A DNA stretch of 63,762 bases. It comes from Gammaproteobacteria bacterium. Its GTDB lineage: Bacteria; Pseudomonadota; Gammaproteobacteria; GRL18. Position numbers and translations under genes: made by a program. This document shows positions 63,667-63,762 of this stretch, piece after piece. Every line of letters begins with the position of its first letter. Within the stretch, counting starts at the first letter, position 1. Below the pieces are notes generated by a model. That model ran no database searches. It was not told where the DNA came from and worked only from the letters and a program-made list of their open reading frames with translations. Location of the stretch: positions 1-63,762 of the forward strand of contig JADGDG010000024.1 in NCBI GenBank assembly GCA_016744995.1. Reading direction: 5' to 3'.

Positions 63667-63762
63667 TTACTTCATCAGGACAGACTTGTCGACCACATCA
63701 ACGTGCTCAACCTTGAAACAATTCCAGGTTTGAGTGCTCTTGTCGTAAGTGGAGTTAACAAA
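63667..63762 (-). CDS. C-terminal end of a gene that runs off the window, possibly aprA
   Basis: Only the last 31 codons are present (FVNSTYDKSTQTWNCFKVEH, then VDVVDKSVLMK, stop at 63667-63669). The F-V-N-S-x-Y-D...W pattern resembles the end of the APS reductase alpha subunit AprA, which would suit a sulfur oxidiser because it oxidises sulfite made by Dsr. This rests on a short tail and recall, so the name is not asserted. Confidence 0.35.
   Translation of the reverse strand, partial: FVNSTYDKSTQTWNCFKVEHVDVVDKSVLMK

Noticed and set aside
1..63762. CRISPR arrays near the Cas6-like gene or elsewhere
   Set aside because: No regularly spaced direct repeats of 25-40 bp were seen on either side of 32922-33608 or in any gene-free stretch.
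1..63762. tRNA or rRNA genes
   Set aside because: No cloverleaf with GGTTCRA-type T arm or CCA end and no rRNA segment was recognised in the gaps.

Overview
The window is a stretch of an AT-rich gammaproteobacterial chromosome from a lithotrophic sulfur oxidiser. The decisive evidence is a complete reverse-type (oxidative) dsr operon on the minus strand, dsrABEFHCMKLJOP (20784-32092). It includes dsrEFH and dsrL, which mark sulfur oxidisers rather than sulfate reducers. Around it lie dsrN, dsrR, a probable dsrS, and cysG for the siroheme of DsrAB. The sequence alone does not settle the genus; a low-GC lineage such as SUP05/Thioglobaceae-like, Thiotrichales-like or Beggiatoa-like bacteria would fit.

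Layout. (1) 1-7441 is a decaying accessory region: an interrupted RAYT-type transposase, a CadC-like regulator with a SnoaL-like protein, and a row of small secreted proteins (two Cys-rich paralogues, a ricin-B-like lectin, a CARDB-like protein, a beta/gamma-crystallin-like protein and a START-domain protein). Several carry an in-frame stop or a frameshift. (2) 7613-20686 holds a porin-like protein, a DUF2461 protein, small unknown genes, cysG-grxC-dsrS-VWA-moxR, a 505-bp MITE-like element with nested hairpins, an FNR-type regulator and a 2OG-Fe hydroxylase. (3) 20716-32596 is the dsr operon with its probable promoter and a long leader. (4) 32696-36377 on the plus strand carries small unknown genes, an orphan Cas6/Cmx6-like protein, a cysteine-less DsrC paralogue, dsrN and dsrR. 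(5) 36455-42132 has a NarX/NarL-type two-component system, glycogen phosphorylase and two small membrane proteins. (6) 42213-47834 is a phosphate operon pstSCAB with two PhoU-type proteins and a Pho-box promoter. (7) 48013-52203 has a chemoreceptor, then a sigma54 activator divergent from a beta-carbonic anhydrase that has a sigma54-type promoter. (8) 52309-63762 has membrane and envelope genes: a Sel1 protein with an internal stop, a DUF3857/transglutaminase protein, a very large class A PBP-like protein and an S24-like protein. It ends in a partial gene that may be aprA.

Working together: DsrE/F/H and DsrC pass sulfane sulfur to DsrAB. DsrL supplies electrons, DsrMKJOP links to the quinone pool and periplasm, and CysG makes siroheme. 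The carbonic anhydrase fits autotrophic growth. The regulator at 18048-18800 has an FNR-type recognition helix (ETFSR), and a TTGAT-N4-GTCAA box sits exactly 41.5 bases upstream of the inferred start site of the dsr operon. This suggests, but does not prove, local control of dsr by this factor. The most unusual items are the orphan Cas6-like gene inside the dsr island, the MITE-like element with matched but divergent hairpin arms, and the decaying secreted-protein cluster.
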